A DNA stretch of 64,000 nucleotides from Gemmatimonadota bacterium (GCA_016873995.1 VGVR01000002.1:119135-183134); one strand, 5' to 3'; shown: positions 16,089 through 26,039, counted from the stretch's first letter. The notes: generated by a model from the letters alone, not told the origin. Made by a program: numbers and translations.

Positions 16089-16135
16089 TATTTGGCAAAT
16101 GTCCAGGCGGCCTACTAGGAGGAAGCAATAAGCAA

Positions 16136-19100
16136 ATGGACAAGTTCATTCGTTCGTGCTTAAAACGAGCGCTAGGGACGTTGGCGGCACTGACGCTGCT
16201 GATCGTTCCGGGCCTCGCGGCCCAGACCGGCACGATCGCCGGTCGGGTAATCGACGGTGGGACCAACCAGCCGATTCCGGCGGCGCAGGTCTTCATCGCG
16301 GACCTGGACCTCGGTGTGCTCTCGCAGCAGAACGGGTCCTACATCCTGTTGAACGTTCCGGCAGGTCCGCGGAGCGTGACGGTGCAGCGTATCGGCTACC
16401 GTCAGGTCTCACAGAACGTGACAGTCGCCGCCGGCCAGACGGCGGTGCTCGACTTCCGCATCACGGAAGAGGCTCTGGCACTCGACGAGATCATCATCAC
16501 CGGTACGCCGGGCGGCACGCAGCGGCGCGCCATCGGTAACTCGGTGGCGTCGGTCGAGGCTGCCTCGGTGGTGCAGGACGTGGCGATCTCGGGCATGCAG
16601 GACCTGCTCGCCGGACGTACCCCCGGCCTGCAGTACAACGTCATGAACGGCACGGTGGGCACGGGCTCGCCGATCCGTATTCGCGGCGTGTCGAGCTTCA
16701 ACCTCGGCACGAACCCGATCATTTTCGTGGACGGCGTGCGGGTGAACAACGACGCCAGCGCCGGCCCGACCATCGGCCAGGGTGACGAAGTCAACACGAT
16801 GGACGACTTCAACCCGGAAGACATCGAGAGCATCGAGATCATCAAGGGCCCCGCGGCCGCGAGCCTCTACGGCACGGAAGCGACGGCCGGCGTGATCCAG
16901 ATCATCACGAAGAAGGGCCGCGAAGGCGCTCCCGAGTTCAACATCTCTATCCGGGAAGGCCTGAACTTCATGCGCGACCCCGCAGGGCGCTTGGGCACGA
17001 TGTACTTCTGCCCCACGCAGCCGATCCCGAGCGCGACGGTCGGCACGCCCTGCACGGACCGGAGCCAGCTCGGCTCGTACAACATGTACGAGGAGGCGAA
17101 CAACTACCTGGCGGCGGGCTTCGGCAACGGCGGCTCGTGGGAGACCCCGCGTCTGTACTCGAACGGCCTCGCGCAGGGCTACAACCTCGACGTCCGCGGC
17201 GGCACGCAGGCGCTGCGCTACTTCCTGTCGGCGAACTACGACGACGAGACGGGCTTCGTCTTCTACAACACCGACCGGACGTTCCGGGTGCGCGGCAACG
17301 TCGGCGTGGCGTTCGGCGACATGGTGAACCTCGACGTCTCCACGGGCTACGTGGACGGCCTGACCACGTTCGGTTCGGCGACAGTCTCCGACGGCTCCGA
17401 GTGGCAGGACCTGGTGTGGTCGAACGGCTACTACCTCGACCGCAACAACCCCTTCGGCACGACTGGCCGCTGCCCCGTAGGCACCGGGCAGGCGGGCTGC
17501 GCGCCGAACCCGCGTCTGGGCGGCTTCCAGGAGCACGTGCCGTCCGACATCGCGGAGGACGTGGAGGCGACGCGCGCCTACCAGCGCTTCACCGGCTCCG
17601 CGACGCTGAACTTCGCCACCGGCGACGTGGACATCAGCGGCATGACGGCGTCGCTGACCCAGCGACTGGTCGTCGGCATCGACCGCGGCTGGGACACCAA
17701 CCGCAACCTGTTCATCCGGGAAGACGGTGTGGTCCCGCAGTGGCTCATCGACTACTGCGCCCGGCCGGAGCGCGCCAACTATGGCGCAGGTGGTGTTGGG
17801 ACGACCTGCTCGCCGGGCACGTGGAATTCGGTGTACACCGAGACCGCATCGGGCGAAATGACGTACGAGCGGCCGATGAACTCGAACCTGAGCTTCGACT
17901 ACGCGTTCACGACCAGCCTGCAGCCGAACGACACGTGGGGCTTCAACACCTCCGTGGGCGCCCAGTACTTCCGCCGGGTGCAGGACAACTTCTCCAACAC
18001 CGGTCAGGGCTTCGCGTCGTTCACGTCGACGACGATCAACCAGCTGTCTCAGGCGACCATCTCGACCTTGTACTCGAAGGTCGAGAACCGTTCGCTCGGC
18101 TTCTACGTGCAGGAGGAGATCAACTACGGGGACAGGATCTTCCTCACGGGCGCCGTTCGCTTCGACGACAACTCGACGTTCGGCGAGGCCGCGCCGTCCC
18201 AGAAGTACCCGAAGGTGTCTGCCACCTGGGTGGTGTCGGACGAGAGCTTCTGGAGCTTCGACGCGATCAACTCGCTGCGTCTGCGCGGCGCGTGGGGTAA
18301 GGCGGGACGCCAGCCGTCCGCTCTGGCCGGAACCAACGTGTATGCGGTGGTGCCCGGACCTGGCGGCGCGTCGGCCATCCGCGCTGCCGCACCCGGTAAC
18401 ACAGGCGTCGAGCCCGAGGTCAGCACGGAGATCGAGCTAGGCTTCGACATCGCCCTGCTCGACGACCGGCTCTCCGGTGAGTTCACCCACTATCAGAGGC
18501 AGAACAAGCAGTCGCTGCTCGGCATCGCGAACATCTCGAGCACGGGCTTCCCGGGGGCGGTCGACACGAACGTCGGCCAGATCGACAACTGGGGTTGGGA
18601 GGCGCAGCTGTCCGCCCGTCTGTACGAGAGCGACCTGCTCTCGTTCGACCTCGACCTGTCGGCCGACTACACGAACAACGAGATCGTCGACCTGTGCGAC
18701 GACGCGTCCGGCGTGGAAGTCTGCTTCGCCGGCACGGGGAGCATCAGGATCGGCTACCCGTACCCGAACCGCATCACGGCTGACTTGGTGGTGGACGCGG
18801 GCTTCGACTCGAGCCTTGCGACGTGCACGACGGCTCTCTACGCGGCGGGCACGCGCTGCCGCTGGGGTCAGAACGCGTTCGGTCGGGGCGTGTATGCGTA
18901 CTGCGACATGGGCGTGACGACGGCGCCGGGCGGCGAGGCCGATCCGAACCGTCTGCGCTACGGACTCTTCCCGGGCGGCGAGCTCGAGCAGTGCGGCGCC
19001 GCTAGAGCCATTGACCGGATTCTCTATGCCGGCCGTGGCTATGCTTCGCACACGTTCAGCGTGTCACCACGCATTACCATGCTCGAGGGCGATCTGCAGG

Positions 19101-19531
19101 TGTTCGCGCTGGCTGAGGGCCAGTACGGCCGCATCGGCGACGACAGCGGCCACCTGTGGGGCCACAACTACCGCAACTCGGCGGTCTCGCGCGTGCAGGA
19201 CGACCCGATGTTCGTCGCCGGTGAGCTGGCGATGGGCACCGCGTGCAGCCAGTTCAACTGCTTCTTCGACCAGGACTTCTGGAAGATCCGTGAGGTGGGC
19301 CTGCGCTATAACCTGCCCGAGTCGCTGATCGGCGTGACGGGTGCCCAGCGCGCTTCACTCGCCGTCTCGGCGCGCAACCCGTACACGATCTGGCAGGCGC
19401 AGAAGCGGATCTCCGGCCAGGTGGTCACGGACCCAGAGATGGGGAATCCGAACCAGCTGACCGGTGGCGGCAACTTCTGGGCGCAGCCGCCGCTCTCGAG
19501 TATCGCCATGACGCTGCGGGTCACCTTCTGA
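16136..19531 (+). CDS. SusC/RagA-family TonB-linked outer membrane receptor
   Basis: This 1131-residue protein has a signal peptide (about 1-29, ending LAAQ). A carboxypeptidase regulatory-like domain (about 33-110) follows, with GRVIDGGTNQPIPAAQVFI. A TonB plug (about 125-250) shows IRIRGVSSFNLGTNPIIFVDG and EIIKGPAAASLYGTEATAGVIQI. A 22-strand-type barrel ends in ...MTLRVTF. It would import a large nutrient with the SusD partner just downstream, powered by TonB. A ribosome site AGGAGGA (16117-16123) supports ATG 16136. The in-frame extension to 15851 overlaps the element's small gene and is rejected. The substrate cannot be read from sequence; no glycoside hydrolase is adjacent. Confidence 0.93.
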   Translation: MDKFIRSCLKRALGTLAALTLLIVPGLAAQTGTIAGRVIDGGTNQPIPAAQVFIADLDLGVLSQQNGSYILLNVPAGPRSVTVQRIGYRQVSQNVTVAAGQTAVLDFRITEEALALDEIIITGTPGGTQRRAIGNSVASVEAASVVQDVAISGMQDLLAGRTPGLQYNVMNGTVGTGSPIRIRGVSSFNLGTNPIIFVDGVRVNNDASAGPTIGQGDEVNTMDDFNPEDIESIEIIKGPAAASLYGTEATAGVIQIITKKGREGAPEFNISIREGLNFMRDPAGRLGTMYFCPTQPIPSATVGTPCTDRSQLGSYNMYEEANNYLAAGFGNGGSWETPRLYSNGLAQGYNLDVRGGTQALRYFLSANYDDETGFVFYNTDRTFRVRGNVGVAFGDMVNLDVSTGYVDGLTTFGSATVSDGSEWQDLVWSNGYYLDRNNPFGTTGRCPVGTGQAGCAPNPRLGGFQEHVPSDIAEDVEATRAYQRFTGSATLNFATGDVDISGMTASLTQRLVVGIDRGWDTNRNLFIREDGVVPQWLIDYCARPERANYGAGGVGTTCSPGTWNSVYTETASGEMTYERPMNSNLSFDYAFTTSLQPNDTWGFNTSVGAQYFRRVQDNFSNTGQGFASFTSTTINQLSQATISTLYSKVENRSLGFYVQEEINYGDRIFLTGAVRFDDNSTFGEAAPSQKYPKVSATWVVSDESFWSFDAINSLRLRGAWGKAGRQPSALAGTNVYAVVPGPGGASAIRAAAPGNTGVEPEVSTEIELGFDIALLDDRLSGEFTHYQRQNKQSLLGIANISSTGFPGAVDTNVGQIDNWGWEAQLSARLYESDLLSFDLDLSADYTNNEIVDLCDDASGVEVCFAGTGSIRIGYPYPNRITADLVVDAGFDSSLATCTTALYAAGTRCRWGQNAFGRGVYAYCDMGVTTAPGGEADPNRLRYGLFPGGELEQCGAARAIDRILYAGRGYASHTFSVSPRITMLEGDLQVFALAEGQYGRIGDDSGHLWGHNYRNSAVSRVQDDPMFVAGELAMGTACSQFNCFFDQDFWKIREVGLRYNLPESLIGVTGAQRASLAVSARNPYTIWQAQKRISGQVVTDPEMGNPNQLTGGGNFWAQPPLSSIAMTLRVTF

Positions 19532-19626
19532 GGCTAGCGTGATCCGGTCCGGTGGCGCGGGGCTCGTCTCCGCGCCGCCGGTACCGGGCCGTGCAGCCAG
19601 CCAACTTCGATAGGACACAATCAGCA

Positions 19627-21342
19627 ATGTCAAAGAGACATCAAATTCAGGGCGCGTCGAGGAAGGTGGCCCGCGCCCTCGTGCTCGGCGTGTCCGTGGG
19701 CGCACTCGGCGCCTGCGACAGCCTGCTCGAGGTCGAGCTTCCCCACATCCTCACCGATGACGCCATCACGCAGGTGACTTCGGCGCAGGTCCAGGTGACG
19801 TCGATCCAAGCACTCTTCGAGTGCGGCATTTCATCGTTCTCTTGGACCGCCATGGGTCACGAGGACATCTTCGAGTCGGTCGCGGGCGTAGCGGGCGGGG
19901 TGCACGTGTTCCGCCACGACCCGGGGACCGGCACGTGCGACACCGGCGGCACATCGTCGATCTGGTTCGACCAGCTCATGGGCGCTCGGCAGCTGACGTC
20001 CACCGATCCCGCTAAGCTCGGGAACTACGGCGGATCCAGCGCGGTCCCAGGCGTCTACGATCAGCTCGTCAGCAACGGCTGGATCGCGCAGCTGCCGGGC
20101 GTCGGCCAGCGACTCGCGGCCATCGCGTCCGTGTATATGGCCCAATCGCTTGGGCACTTCGGACAGTTCTTCTGCGAGGGTGCGCTCGACGTGGGCAACA
20201 TGATCACGGCGGAGCAGTTCCTCGCGCTTGCGGAGGACTGGGTCACGAACCGGGCACTCGTGCACATCACCAACAACGGAGCCGACTTCGCGTTGCCCAA
20301 CGCGGCGGCGACGAGCGCTCGGATGGCGGCGTTGGCCACCCGGGCGCAGATTCGACTTGCGCGCAACGATCTGGCGGGTGCGAATGCGGATGCGGTGACC
20401 GTGCTGGGTGCGGCCGCCACGTTCAACTTCTGGGCGACCCGCGAGTCGGGCGCGCAGCGGCGCAACAAGGTCTTCGATTCCGGGACGTTCGGTAGCCCCT
20501 TCTCGGGGATGCTGGGCATCAACACCTTCTGGAACGGCCCGACACGCGCTCCGAATCCGGCGACGGGTCGAACGTGGCCGACCACCATTCCGTTCACCGG
20601 GTACATTTTCCTCGGCATCCAGCCCGACGGGCGGACGCTGGAGAACAACAACACTCCGGTACGGTGGGCTCAGGAGGCACGCACTCCCCCTCCGGCGAAC
20701 CTGCCGGTTTCGCTCGGGAACGGCTCGGTCCAGGATCCGAGGGTGCCGCACATCTTCAAGTCGATCCAGGGGCCGGCGCCGCGCGAGGTGCCGAACAAGT
20801 ACACGGCCGTGGAGAACGACATCCCGATCGCGCATTGGCGTGAGCTCACGCTCATCCGCGCGCGCTTCGAGAACGAGGTGAACAACAACCGCGCTGCGGC
20901 TATCGCGCTCATCAACGGCATGCGGCCGGGCGCGGCTGGGTGCACGCCGGTGTCCGCGACCTGCGTGCCGGACATCTCCGGTGCGTTCCTGACGGCTCTC
21001 ACCAACGGTGTTGACGACGCCAGCATCGTGGGCACGACCGATCAGCAGGAGATGAAGATGGTCATCCTCGAAGAGGCACGCCGGGAGTTCTTCGGCGGCG
21101 AGTCTGGCCGTTGGCACCAATGGAAGATCCAGAACACGGATCTGATGTGGTTCCCGCGCTTCCAGGGCTTCACACTCTCGGGTATCTATCGTCTACAGGG
21201 CGGCGTGCGCTTCAACTGGCCTCAGGACGAGTACGAGCGGAATCCGAACTTCCCGCCGGGCGGCATCATCAATCGCGGTATCGGCTGCACGAACGCGAAC
21301 GCGAATCAGGTGGCCGACGTCTCCGAAAGGCCGGTCAACTGA
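19627..21342 (+). CDS. SusD/RagB-family surface lipoprotein
   Basis: This 571-residue protein has a lipoprotein signal ending at C30 (VGALGAC). It shows SusD-like features: TPR-type helices in the middle (AARMAALATRAQIRLARNDL-like segment) and the C-terminal EEARREFFGGESGRWHQWK signature of the family. SusD forms the lid over the SusC pore and binds the substrate on the cell surface. It is 95 bases after susC and ends at a strong terminator, so the two form an operon. An upstream in-frame extension to 19552 lacks a signal peptide and is rejected. Confidence 0.9.
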   Translation: MSKRHQIQGASRKVARALVLGVSVGALGACDSLLEVELPHILTDDAITQVTSAQVQVTSIQALFECGISSFSWTAMGHEDIFESVAGVAGGVHVFRHDPGTGTCDTGGTSSIWFDQLMGARQLTSTDPAKLGNYGGSSAVPGVYDQLVSNGWIAQLPGVGQRLAAIASVYMAQSLGHFGQFFCEGALDVGNMITAEQFLALAEDWVTNRALVHITNNGADFALPNAAATSARMAALATRAQIRLARNDLAGANADAVTVLGAAATFNFWATRESGAQRRNKVFDSGTFGSPFSGMLGINTFWNGPTRAPNPATGRTWPTTIPFTGYIFLGIQPDGRTLENNNTPVRWAQEARTPPPANLPVSLGNGSVQDPRVPHIFKSIQGPAPREVPNKYTAVENDIPIAHWRELTLIRARFENEVNNNRAAAIALINGMRPGAAGCTPVSATCVPDISGAFLTALTNGVDDASIVGTTDQQEMKMVILEEARREFFGGESGRWHQWKIQNTDLMWFPRFQGFTLSGIYRLQGGVRFNWPQDEYERNPNFPPGGIINRGIGCTNANANQVADVSERPVN

Positions 21343-21377
21343 CGTAGTGGTCTAGACACACAGCAGCGTCGAACGAG

Positions 21378-21406
21378 CGGACCCGGAGCCCATGGCTCCG
21401 GGTCCG
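21378..21406 (+). terminator. terminator of the susCD operon
   Basis: A perfect 13-base-pair stem (21378-21390 with 21394-21406) with a CAT loop is followed by GTTTC. It lies 35 bases after the SusD stop. The rest of the gap to 21539 shows nothing. Confidence 0.85.
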
Positions 21407-21538
21407 TTTCGCTGTGGGCCCGGGCATGCTCGATGGCTCGGACGTCTCAGGTACGCCGCAGCGACGCGGCGTGCGCGTTCGCCGCTCACATGGGAGCCGC
21501 CAGGAGCCCCGCCCGCGCCACGAACCGGAGCCTACCTG

Positions 21539-22915
21539 CTAGGGAATCAGCTCGTACCGGTAGGCGGCGGCGGGCTGGCTGAAGCGAACCTCGAACGACT
21601 CGCCTTCTTCGGGTGAGGGTGCTGTAAGAGTGAGTGTGTCGGCTCCCAGCACCTGGCCCTGCTCACCGTAGAACGTGAAACGGAGCGCGAGGCTCGTTCC
21701 GGGCTCGGCGACGTTACCGGTGACGCGCCCGAACACCGTGGTGGCTGCGGCCGAGCGCTGCATCTGCAGCCCCTCGACGTGCACCGGAGCTTGGTCGGCG
21801 CGGTCGAGCGTGGCGACGGCCCCGGGGCGGTCGCCGGTCTCGAGCTGGGCTCGTGCGGTGACGAGCTGGGCGTTCTCCCCCAGCGGATCGAGCTCGACGA
21901 GTCGGCCGCCTGCCAACGCCAACGGCTCCCACGCTTCGGCGGCAAAGAGCGAGTTCGCGTAGTTGAACCAGGCGTCTCGCGAGCTGGGCTGGAGATCCGT
22001 GAGTCGCCTGAAGCACTCCGCGGCCTGCTCGTAGTCGCCGTCGCGGAAAAACTGAATGCCGAGGCTGAAGAGCGCTTCTGCCCCCAGGCTTCCTTCGGCG
22101 AGGAGCTCTCCGTAGAGGGACCGAGCCTCGTCGCCGCGCCCCTGGCCGGCCACCGCCGCCGCGAGCGCGATCCTCGTTTCCACGTCTGACGGGTTCTGCG
22201 CCAGCCGCTCGCGGAGGAGCGGCTCCGCCTCCGCGAAGCGGCCCAGCGAGAGCAATAGGGCGAGAAGGGCCTCCTGCATCTCGGCGGTCGCGCGGGTGCG
22301 CTCCGCCAACTCCGACTCGCGAAGCGGGCGCGTTACCGGGGAGCGCTGCAGCCCGAGGAGGCCGCTCCGGTAGACGTCGATGGCCTCCGGATACCTTCCA
22401 TCTGCGGCGAGGACGCTGCCCAGGTTGAGGTGAGCCTCGGGGCGGAGATCGTAGATTCGCGTCGCCTGAGACCAGATCGTGATGGTGCCGTCCCAGTCCC
22501 CTCCGTCGAAGGCTTCGATGCCTGCGTTGAACGCCTGCACCCAGGCGGCATCGCGCTCGGGCTCGATGTCGATCTCGTACGCCGGGTAAATCCGCTGGGC
22601 ATCCCTGAACATCGAGTCGGCGGCCGCGTACTGGCCCATCCGAGTGTACGCCGCGCCCGCGAGGAAGTAGTGGATCGGGTTGGTCGAGTCCGCGGCGATC
22701 CCCTCGAGGGCGAGCGCGAGCGCCCGATCGACCCGGTTCTGCCGCAAATACAGAGTCGCAGTCTGGGAGCGCCGAGTCTCGGTGGGTGGGGTCCCGCCTT
22801 CGTAGACGACCCCAGTCGGCGACATCACGGGGCCCTCCGGGACGCTCCCCCGCGAGGCACACCCCGACAGCAGCACGATTGCCAGCAGGCGACCGGCAGT
22901 CGCCGAGCCCCTCAT
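21539..22915 (-). CDS. TPR-repeat lipoprotein
   Basis: This 458-residue protein has a lipobox at LLSGC (C19) and about eight tetratricopeptide units between residues 45 and 370, for example the DYEQAAECFRRLTDLQP unit. A C-terminal beta-rich domain (about 385-458) follows and looks like a small Ig-like or FxLYD-type fold. It starts four bases after the stop of the TonB-like gene, so the two are co-translated. A scaffold for envelope protein assembly is likely. The precise role is unknown. Confidence 0.8.
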   Translation of the reverse strand: MRGSATAGRLLAIVLLSGCASRGSVPEGPVMSPTGVVYEGGTPPTETRRSQTATLYLRQNRVDRALALALEGIAADSTNPIHYFLAGAAYTRMGQYAAADSMFRDAQRIYPAYEIDIEPERDAAWVQAFNAGIEAFDGGDWDGTITIWSQATRIYDLRPEAHLNLGSVLAADGRYPEAIDVYRSGLLGLQRSPVTRPLRESELAERTRATAEMQEALLALLLSLGRFAEAEPLLRERLAQNPSDVETRIALAAAVAGQGRGDEARSLYGELLAEGSLGAEALFSLGIQFFRDGDYEQAAECFRRLTDLQPSSRDAWFNYANSLFAAEAWEPLALAGGRLVELDPLGENAQLVTARAQLETGDRPGAVATLDRADQAPVHVEGLQMQRSAAATTVFGRVTGNVAEPGTSLALRFTFYGEQGQVLGADTLTLTAPSPEEGESFEVRFSQPAAAYRYELIP

Positions 22916-22919
22916 CGAC

Positions 22920-23888
22920 TTACCAGGGAAAGTTGAGCGAGAACGTCACGGATCGGGACACGGCATCGCCGCGCTCGCGAGCCGCCCTGAAGTCGGCGAC
23001 CTCGTTGAAGAGCGCGAGCGCGACCTCGTCCAGGTCCGTCCGCCCGCTGGACTGGCTGACTTCCGCCCACTCGACCGCACCCTGCTGGTCGATCCAGAGC
23101 GTCACGCTCACGCTGCCGGCGATCGCCGGGTCGAGGACGCCCTCCCGGTACGTGCGACGCAGATACGCCTCCACCTCTTCCTGGTTGCGGATGAGCACCC
23201 ACGCGGACGCGGTCATGAACGCGAGCTCCGGCCGGAGCCCGGTGAGGCGGCCGAGGTCGAGCGAATCAGACGCAGGCAGGTCCGCCAGCTCGATCGTGGT
23301 GACGTCGCTTTCGATCTCTGGGAGGTCGTCCTCGACGGGCTCGGGCTCCGGCTGACGGACGCCGGGGGACTGTGGCTCCGTGCCGACCGTCACCGGCACA
23401 GAGAGAGCGGGCACCATGGTCCTGCCCCGCCGCAGGCGATCGCCTACCGCATCCCACAGGGCACCGGGCTCGAGATCCGAGACTATCGGTCCTTCTAGGC
23501 TGCCTGCGAAATCACCTGCGACGGCTCCCGTCCCCTCGGGATCGCCTACGGCGGCCGCCGCAACGGGCGGAGTGCCAGCGGCCTCACCGCCCTGCTCCGC
23601 GAAAGGCGCGACCAAGAGGATGCCCCCCAAACCGGGGTCGAGCATCTGTTCGGGGTCGAGGTAACCGACGCCCAACCGCATCCCGGGCAGAAAAGCGAAC
23701 AGCAGCAAATGGACGATGACGGAGACACTCGTGGCACTCGCGAGCTGGGAGTCCCAGCGACGCTTGAGGTGAGCGTTCGCGTCGACGTGCCGCACCATGC
23801 CGGCAACTTCCGAGGCGTCGCCATTGGAAGTCGACGCGTCAACCTTCGACGCCTCCGACGATGTGTGCAGTCGCGATCGCAACGTCAT
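22920..23888 (-). CDS. TonB-like energy-transducing protein
   Basis: This 322-residue protein has a cytoplasmic N-terminus (1-48), one transmembrane helix (about 50-68, SVSVIVHLLLFAFLPGM) and a long Pro/Glu-rich periplasmic linker with QPEPEPVEDDLPE. The C-terminal TonB domain (about 235-322) contains the family pattern GSVSVTLWIDQQGAVEWAEV...SSGRTDLDEVALALFNEVADFRAA. It could energise SusC and other receptors. It lacks exbBD neighbours. ATG 23888 has a GAGG at a good distance. The product is coupled to the downstream TPR lipoprotein. Confidence 0.82.
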   Translation of the reverse strand: MTLRSRLHTSSEASKVDASTSNGDASEVAGMVRHVDANAHLKRRWDSQLASATSVSVIVHLLLFAFLPGMRLGVGYLDPEQMLDPGLGGILLVAPFAEQGGEAAGTPPVAAAAVGDPEGTGAVAGDFAGSLEGPIVSDLEPGALWDAVGDRLRRGRTMVPALSVPVTVGTEPQSPGVRQPEPEPVEDDLPEIESDVTTIELADLPASDSLDLGRLTGLRPELAFMTASAWVLIRNQEEVEAYLRRTYREGVLDPAIAGSVSVTLWIDQQGAVEWAEVSQSSGRTDLDEVALALFNEVADFRAARERGDAVSRSVTFSLNFPW

Positions 23889-24091
23889 CCGCCGACCTCG
23901 AGCCCCGGGGGTGACACCGGCGGAGGAAGCCCGCCTTCAGGTAGGATACTGTCCCCTCCGCGCTCCGCACAACCGGGCCAGGGGAGGCTTCTTGGGCCCC
24001 GCCGACCGCCCTGTCGGCTTCCGATCCGGCGGCCTAGCTTCGACCCCGGACGCCGCCGCCGGGGTAGGACCCGCAGAGACGAGCCCCTCCT

Positions 24092-25093
24092 ATGAAGACC
24101 CGATCAGCCGTCAGCGGCGCGTGCCTGCTGGCGCTGGGCGTTCTAGCGCTGGTCGGGTGGCGGGACGAGGCGCGGCCGCGTCCTGAACCGCTGCAGCAGT
24201 CACGCGGAGGGGGCTCCGAGGCACCCTGCGCGGTACCCCTCGCGTGGAGGGTGACGAGGGTCGATCGGGAGTTCGGCATCGACATCCCAAGAGCCACGCA
24301 GATCGTTCGAACCGCAACGGCGCTCTGGCAGACCGCGGCCGGCCAGCCGCTGTTCGAGTACGACGACGCTGAGGGCTTCCCGATCCGCTTGGTCTACGAC
24401 GAGCGACAGGAGCGCACGCAAGAGCGAGTGCGCCGCCAGGCAGAGGTCGACGCGCTGGGCTCGGGCATAGACACGGCCCGAGCTGCACTCGTGGCGCGAG
24501 TCGAGGCGCACGAGGAAGCCGTGAGCGCACACGCCGAGCGGCAGCGCGACTACGAGCGCCGCCTCGCGGAGCACAACGCCGTCGTCCGGGGGTGGAACGA
24601 GCGGGGTGGGGCGCCGCCGGAAGTGGGGGCGGACCTCGGCGCGGCTGTGGATTCCTTGGCAGCAGAGCGCCAGCGGCTCGAGGCGCTTTCGCGCCCGCTG
24701 GAGCGGGCAGCCCGCGAGCTCGAGGATGCGGGGGAGCGCCTGAATCGGGACATCGGTGAGCACGCCAGGCGGGCCGCCCAACTCGCGCGCGACTTCCCCC
24801 CGGAGGCCGTGGAGTCGGGCGAATACCGCGAGGCGGTCCAGCGCGTCGGCGGGCGGGTCGTCGGGATCAGCCGAGAGATCCGCATTTACCGGTTCGCCGA
24901 CGAAGACGAGCTTCGCCTGGTGGCGGCTCATGAGCTCGGCCACGCCCTGGGGCTCGGTCACGTGCAGGCGCGGGATGCCGTGATGGGTGAGGAACAGGAC
25001 TCCGGCCTGGGCTCTGGGGCGCCCGTCGGGCTCTCGCCGCAAGACGTCGCCCTGCTGGACGCCACCTGCCCTGGGCTCGTGCGTCGCCCGTGA
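24092..25093 (+). CDS. matrixin-like zinc metalloprotease with helical insert
   Basis: This 333-residue secreted protein has a signal-anchor (about 5-22). An N-terminal strand-helix region resembles the start of a matrixin domain (WRVTRVDREFGIDI, then ATALWQTAAGQPLF). The zinc motif HELGHALGLGH is at 280-290, and VMG follows as a Met-turn equivalent. Between them lies a roughly 150-residue, charged, Ala/Glu/Arg-rich helical insert (about 105-250) that looks like an antiparallel coiled coil. In ordinary matrixins these halves are adjacent, so the insert is unusual. It is divergent from the tonB-like gene. The substrate is unknown. Confidence 0.8.
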   Translation: MKTRSAVSGACLLALGVLALVGWRDEARPRPEPLQQSRGGGSEAPCAVPLAWRVTRVDREFGIDIPRATQIVRTATALWQTAAGQPLFEYDDAEGFPIRLVYDERQERTQERVRRQAEVDALGSGIDTARAALVARVEAHEEAVSAHAERQRDYERRLAEHNAVVRGWNERGGAPPEVGADLGAAVDSLAAERQRLEALSRPLERAARELEDAGERLNRDIGEHARRAAQLARDFPPEAVESGEYREAVQRVGGRVVGISREIRIYRFADEDELRLVAAHELGHALGLGHVQARDAVMGEEQDSGLGSGAPVGLSPQDVALLDATCPGLVRRP

Positions 25094-25280
25094 GGGCCGA
25101 CGCTGGGCCGATCACCCTGGGGCTCCCCTCCGTGACTCAGGGGTAAGCATTGGCATGGCCTCAGGGGAACCCGTGGTAGCTCGACTTTCCCGGGCCGGCG
25201 GAGTATCGCACCCTAGTTGGTGTTTGTTGCCCGGCGAGATCACCTGAGCTTCGCGATCAGGCCCGGGACTCGAGGTGTCT

Positions 25281-26036
25281 ATGTGTAATGCGCGTACGAA
25301 GCGAGTAGTGAGTCCGCTGGGCCTGGCTCTGGCCCTGATCGCGGGAGCCGGCGCGCGGGGCGACGCCCAGGAGCTGGGCACCTTCGCAGGCACCGTTCTC
25401 GACGACCTGATCGGAGAGCCCCTGCGTAGCGCCGAGGTGTCCATCCGCCAGCTGGACCTTCGCGGGACCACCGACCGGAACGGCCAGTTCCTGCTGGAGG
25501 GCGTGCCGGCGGGTCGACACGAGGTCAAGTTCGAGGCGCCGGGCTACGTGAGCGTGGTCGAGCAGCTCGAGATCGCGTCTTCGGACTTCCTGCAGATCCG
25601 CCTCGATCCCGTCGCCGCTGTCCTCGATCAGATTCTGGTGCTCGCGGGCCGCTCTCCAGCGAGTCAACATGACGGAGGGGTGGTCGACGCGCGCGAGGGC
25701 GACCGTCCTTGGCAGAGCGCGCTCGACCTGCTCGAGAATCAGGTACCTGGCGTCACGGTTCGCCGAGGTGGCGGGCTCGCCAACGGGGCGTCCATCATGA
25801 TCCGGGGGGTGAACTCGTTCCGCTCGGACGGAGCCCCGCTGATCTTCGTGGACGGCGTCCGCATCGAAAGCGCACAGACCGGCTACAACTCGCTCCACTC
25901 ACTCGAGCAGATTCCGGCCGAGATGGTGTCGCGCATCCGCGTGCTCAAGAGCGCGGCCGAGACCGGCGGCTTTTCCTTGGCCGCGAACGGCGTGATCCTC
26001 ATCGAGACGAGAAAGGGTTTCGGCTCGAACGAGTGA
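25281..26036 (+). CDS. secreted plug-only protein (carboxypeptidase regulatory + TonB plug)
   Basis: This protein of about 251 residues has a signal peptide (to about residue 30), a carboxypeptidase regulatory-like domain (FAGTVLDDLIGEPLRSAEVSI) and then a SusC-type plug. The plug motifs are IMIRGVNSFRSDGAPLIFVDG, RIRVLKSAAETGG and NGVILIETRKG. It stops exactly where the beta barrel should begin, and no barrel is found downstream. It is therefore a free-standing plug, not a receptor. A GTG at 25275 is an alternative start. It is convergent with another plug-like lipoprotein gene, three bases apart. Confidence 0.78.
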   Translation: MCNARTKRVVSPLGLALALIAGAGARGDAQELGTFAGTVLDDLIGEPLRSAEVSIRQLDLRGTTDRNGQFLLEGVPAGRHEVKFEAPGYVSVVEQLEIASSDFLQIRLDPVAAVLDQILVLAGRSPASQHDGGVVDAREGDRPWQSALDLLENQVPGVTVRRGGGLANGASIMIRGVNSFRSDGAPLIFVDGVRIESAQTGYNSLHSLEQIPAEMVSRIRVLKSAAETGGFSLAANGVILIETRKGFGSNE

Positions 26037-26039
26037 GGT

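Noticed and set aside
15091..16135. attR as a second copy of the tRNA-Ser 3' end
   Set aside because: I read the stretch for TTCGAATCCC and CCCCTCC and found no match. The core may be very short or lie outside my range.
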